Shown here: positions 34,310-35,592 of the stretch, piece after piece
Numbering within the stretch: the stretch's first letter is position 1
Layout: each line of letters opens with the position of its first letter
Source: Mediterraneibacter agrestimuris
GTDB taxonomy: Bacteria > Bacillota > Clostridia > Lachnospirales > Lachnospiraceae
Assembly (NCBI RefSeq): GCF_943193195.1
Contig: NZ_CALPDG010000039.1
Location: 1-35,592, forward strand
Direction: 5' to 3'
Length of the DNA stretch: 35,592 nucleotides
The notes under the pieces: generated by a model
Databases searched by the model: none
Told to the model about the DNA's origin: nothing
Seen by the model: the letters and a program-made list of their open reading frames with translations, nothing else
Made by a program: the position numbers and the translations under genes

Positions 34310-35158
34310 CTAAAATAATTTTTTGACTACCGCACGGGATGTTCTTTTATTATTTTCTCTGCATTCCTTATAGCTCCTTGCATAATATTCCTGATACAGC
34401 AAATCTATCAAATACAACTGTCCCATTTTCGCTGACATGGAACCTCCGTCAAGCGGTGACTCCTCTGCCCCACATAACAGTACAGCATCTGCATAAGCCG
34501 TCAGCGGAGATTTTTTAAAATGTGTAATGACTGCTATTCCTGCCCCCGCTTCCTTCGCTTCATTTGCCACATGGATATTGTCTTTTGTAGCTCCTGAATA
34601 AGAAATAATAATAATCAAGTCTTCTTCCGTAGCAGTAGATGCTGCCATAGACTGCATATGCGGATCTGAAATACAGATCACTTTTCCAATAATTCTTAAG
34701 AATTTATTTCTCGCCTCCTCTGCAGTAAGAAGACTGTCCCCAACTCCAAAAAAGAAGATTCTCCTCGCATTCTCCATCATACGCACAAATTTATCCAGCA
34801 TACTATGATCCAGCAGCATATAAGATTCCCTGATTGCATTCATGTGCATCTGCATAATCCTGTGTGACAGTGTCTCTTCCGCATCACCATCCTCACTAGA
34901 AGAACCAACAGATTCTTCTGAATCTGAAAAACTGAGTGAAAGCTTCATTTTAAACTCCTGATATCCCTGTAGACCAAGTGTCCTGCAAAAACGATACACA
35001 CTCGTATCTCCCACTTCAGAGGCATCTGCCAGATCTGTAATAGACATATATAACACACTCGATCTATTCTGTAGTACATAGTCCGCTACTTTTTTCTCTG
35101 TTCTCGTCAATTGATTATAGGTTGCCTGAATCTGTAAAATAATATTTGTATTGTTCAT
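34310..35158 (-). CDS. RpiR/MurR-family transcriptional regulator (HTH + SIS)
   Basis: This ~282-residue regulator has an N-terminal RpiR HTH (~1-77: 'YNQLTRTEKKVADYVLQNRSSVLYMSITDLADASEVGDTSVYRFCRTLG') and a SIS sugar-phosphate-binding domain (~125-260: 'FFFGVGDSLLTAEEARNKFLRIIGK', 'IIISYSGATKDNIHVANEAKEAGAGIAVITHF'). The ATG at 35158 with CAGGAG upstream is preferred over the longer start at 35281, which lies inside the promoter. RpiR proteins in nan clusters respond to ManNAc-6-P or related sugar phosphates. It leads the GDSL-NanQ transcript. Confidence 0.9.
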   Translation of the reverse strand: MNNTNIILQIQATYNQLTRTEKKVADYVLQNRSSVLYMSITDLADASEVGDTSVYRFCRTLGLQGYQEFKMKLSLSFSDSEESVGSSSEDGDAEETLSHRIMQMHMNAIRESYMLLDHSMLDKFVRMMENARRIFFFGVGDSLLTAEEARNKFLRIIGKVICISDPHMQSMAASTATEEDLIIIISYSGATKDNIHVANEAKEAGAGIAVITHFKKSPLTAYADAVLLCGAEESPLDGGSMSAKMGQLYLIDLLYQEYYARSYKECRENNKRTSRAVVKKLF

Positions 35159-35252
35159 ATTGTTCTCCTGTATCTGTCTCTTTGCAAAGATTCTACTATT
35201 CACAGTTTCACATACAACTTCTAAAATACATACTTCTTTATTTTCTGAACTT

Positions 35253-35281
35253 AATATAGCATAAATGGAATTTTTTTTCAA
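35253..35281 (-). promoter_or_regulatory. Promoter of the RpiR gene
   Basis: Minus-strand TTGAAA (35276-35281) and TATATT (35253-35258), 17 bp apart, with an extended TGC just before the -10. The transcript would have a leader of about 90 nt before the ATG at 35158. Confidence 0.75.
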
Positions 35282-35332
35282 TATTGTATTTATTATGAAA
35301 AAATTTTTTAAACAAAATCTAACTCACTATCA

Positions 35333-35360
35333 AAAAAACAGTACCCTTTCGGATACTGTT
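35333..35360 (-). terminator. rRNA operon terminator
   Basis: On the minus strand ACAGTATCC-GAAA-GGGTACTGT (one G-U pair, GAAA tetraloop) is followed by seven U. It lies about 160 bp downstream of the 23S 3' end, with no 5S-like sequence in between. Confidence 0.9.
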
Positions 35361-35522
35361 CTTCTCTCATTCCATATGAAATATTCTATTTTATATATAC
35401 CTTCAAAACTGCATACAAAGAATCACATCTCTTGTTCCTATCACCGTGCTTTGCACTTTAATGAAGTTCGACTGACTAAGCCCAGCCTGCGCTTTGCCTG
35501 TCTCCACTAAGTGCTCTTGCTT

Positions 35523-35592
35523 TGGTTATGCCCTCGACCTATTAGTAACAGTCAGCTCCATGCATTACTGCACTTCCACCCCTGCCCTATCT
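35523..35592 (-). rRNA. 23S ribosomal RNA, 3' end (partial)
   Basis: The minus strand reads AGATAGGGCAGGGGTGGAAG, then …CATGGAGCTGACTGTTACTAATAGG, then TCGAGGGCATAACC, the conserved last ~70 nt of firmicute 23S rRNA (GCTGAC-N-ACTAAT-N-GTCGAGG). The gene continues beyond the window. Its exact 3' end is set to about 35523 by the GGGCATAACC motif. In most Clostridia 5S follows 23S; here it does not within 160 bp. Confidence 0.9.

Noticed and set aside
1-35592. CRISPR array, prophage, or intact insertion sequence
   Set aside because: No regularly spaced direct repeats, phage structural genes or transposase motifs were seen on either strand.

Overview
The window looks like a chromosomal segment of a gut Firmicute of the Lachnospiraceae, most like the Mediterraneibacter / Ruminococcus gnavus-torques group. 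The grounds are low-GC consensus sigma-A promoters, AGGAGG ribosome-binding sites, PadR-DUF2812 and DUF3990-HTH modules typical of Clostridia, and a sialic-acid cluster with the gene content of the R. gnavus nan cluster (sialidase, NanOx-type oxidoreductase, ABC importer). The species assignment is inference. Almost every intact gene lies on the minus strand, so transcription runs from high to low coordinates. The plus strand carries only gene remnants.

From right to left: the 3' end of a 23S rRNA (35523-35592) and its terminator open the window. Next comes a sialic-acid region (24.8-35.3 kb). It encodes an RpiR/SIS regulator, a GDSL esterase, a NanQ/YhcH anomerase-type protein, an AraC regulator, a sugar ABC importer (lipoprotein plus two permeases), a NanOx-like oxidoreductase, and a secreted GH33 sialidase with two tandem CBM40 domains. 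A terminator follows the sialidase. The expected nanA, nanE and nanK genes are not here. A decayed plus-strand AraC gene and a GH95-type glycosidase with altered catalytic residues come next. The region as a whole looks like a mucin-glycan foraging locus.

Between 16.2 and 21.5 kb lie a methyl-accepting chemotaxis-type receptor, translationally coupled to an FMN-binding lipoprotein, and a RACo-type corrinoid-activating ASKHA protein next to a truncated corrinoid-protein pseudogene. At 14.9-16.2 kb is a TetR - DUF4180 - small Cys-rich KTR-like module with its own promoter and probable operator.

Between 8.1 and 14.5 kb lies a purine-catabolic operon: a Crp/Fnr regulator, then xanthine dehydrogenase-type Mo, FAD and 2Fe-2S subunits, then an NCS2 nucleobase permease. 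A terminator and a strongly structured spacer precede the permease. The left part (0-7.7 kb) holds a DUF3990 - HTH pair resembling a toxin-antitoxin module and two PadR-linked membrane-protein groups (PadR - DUF3887 protein - DUF5808-like protein; and two DUF2812 paralogues - PadR - lipoprotein). Promoters here carry clear dyad operators.

The spacers hold several palindromic elements, some sharing a TACTGTTCACA core, and two fragments of XRE-type regulators. This suggests repeated local gene decay. The most interesting items are the DUF3990-HTH pair with an operator inside its promoter, the tandem-CBM40 sialidase locus without catabolic genes, the receptor/FMN-lipoprotein pair, and the structured spacers at 7714-7854 and 9661-9821.
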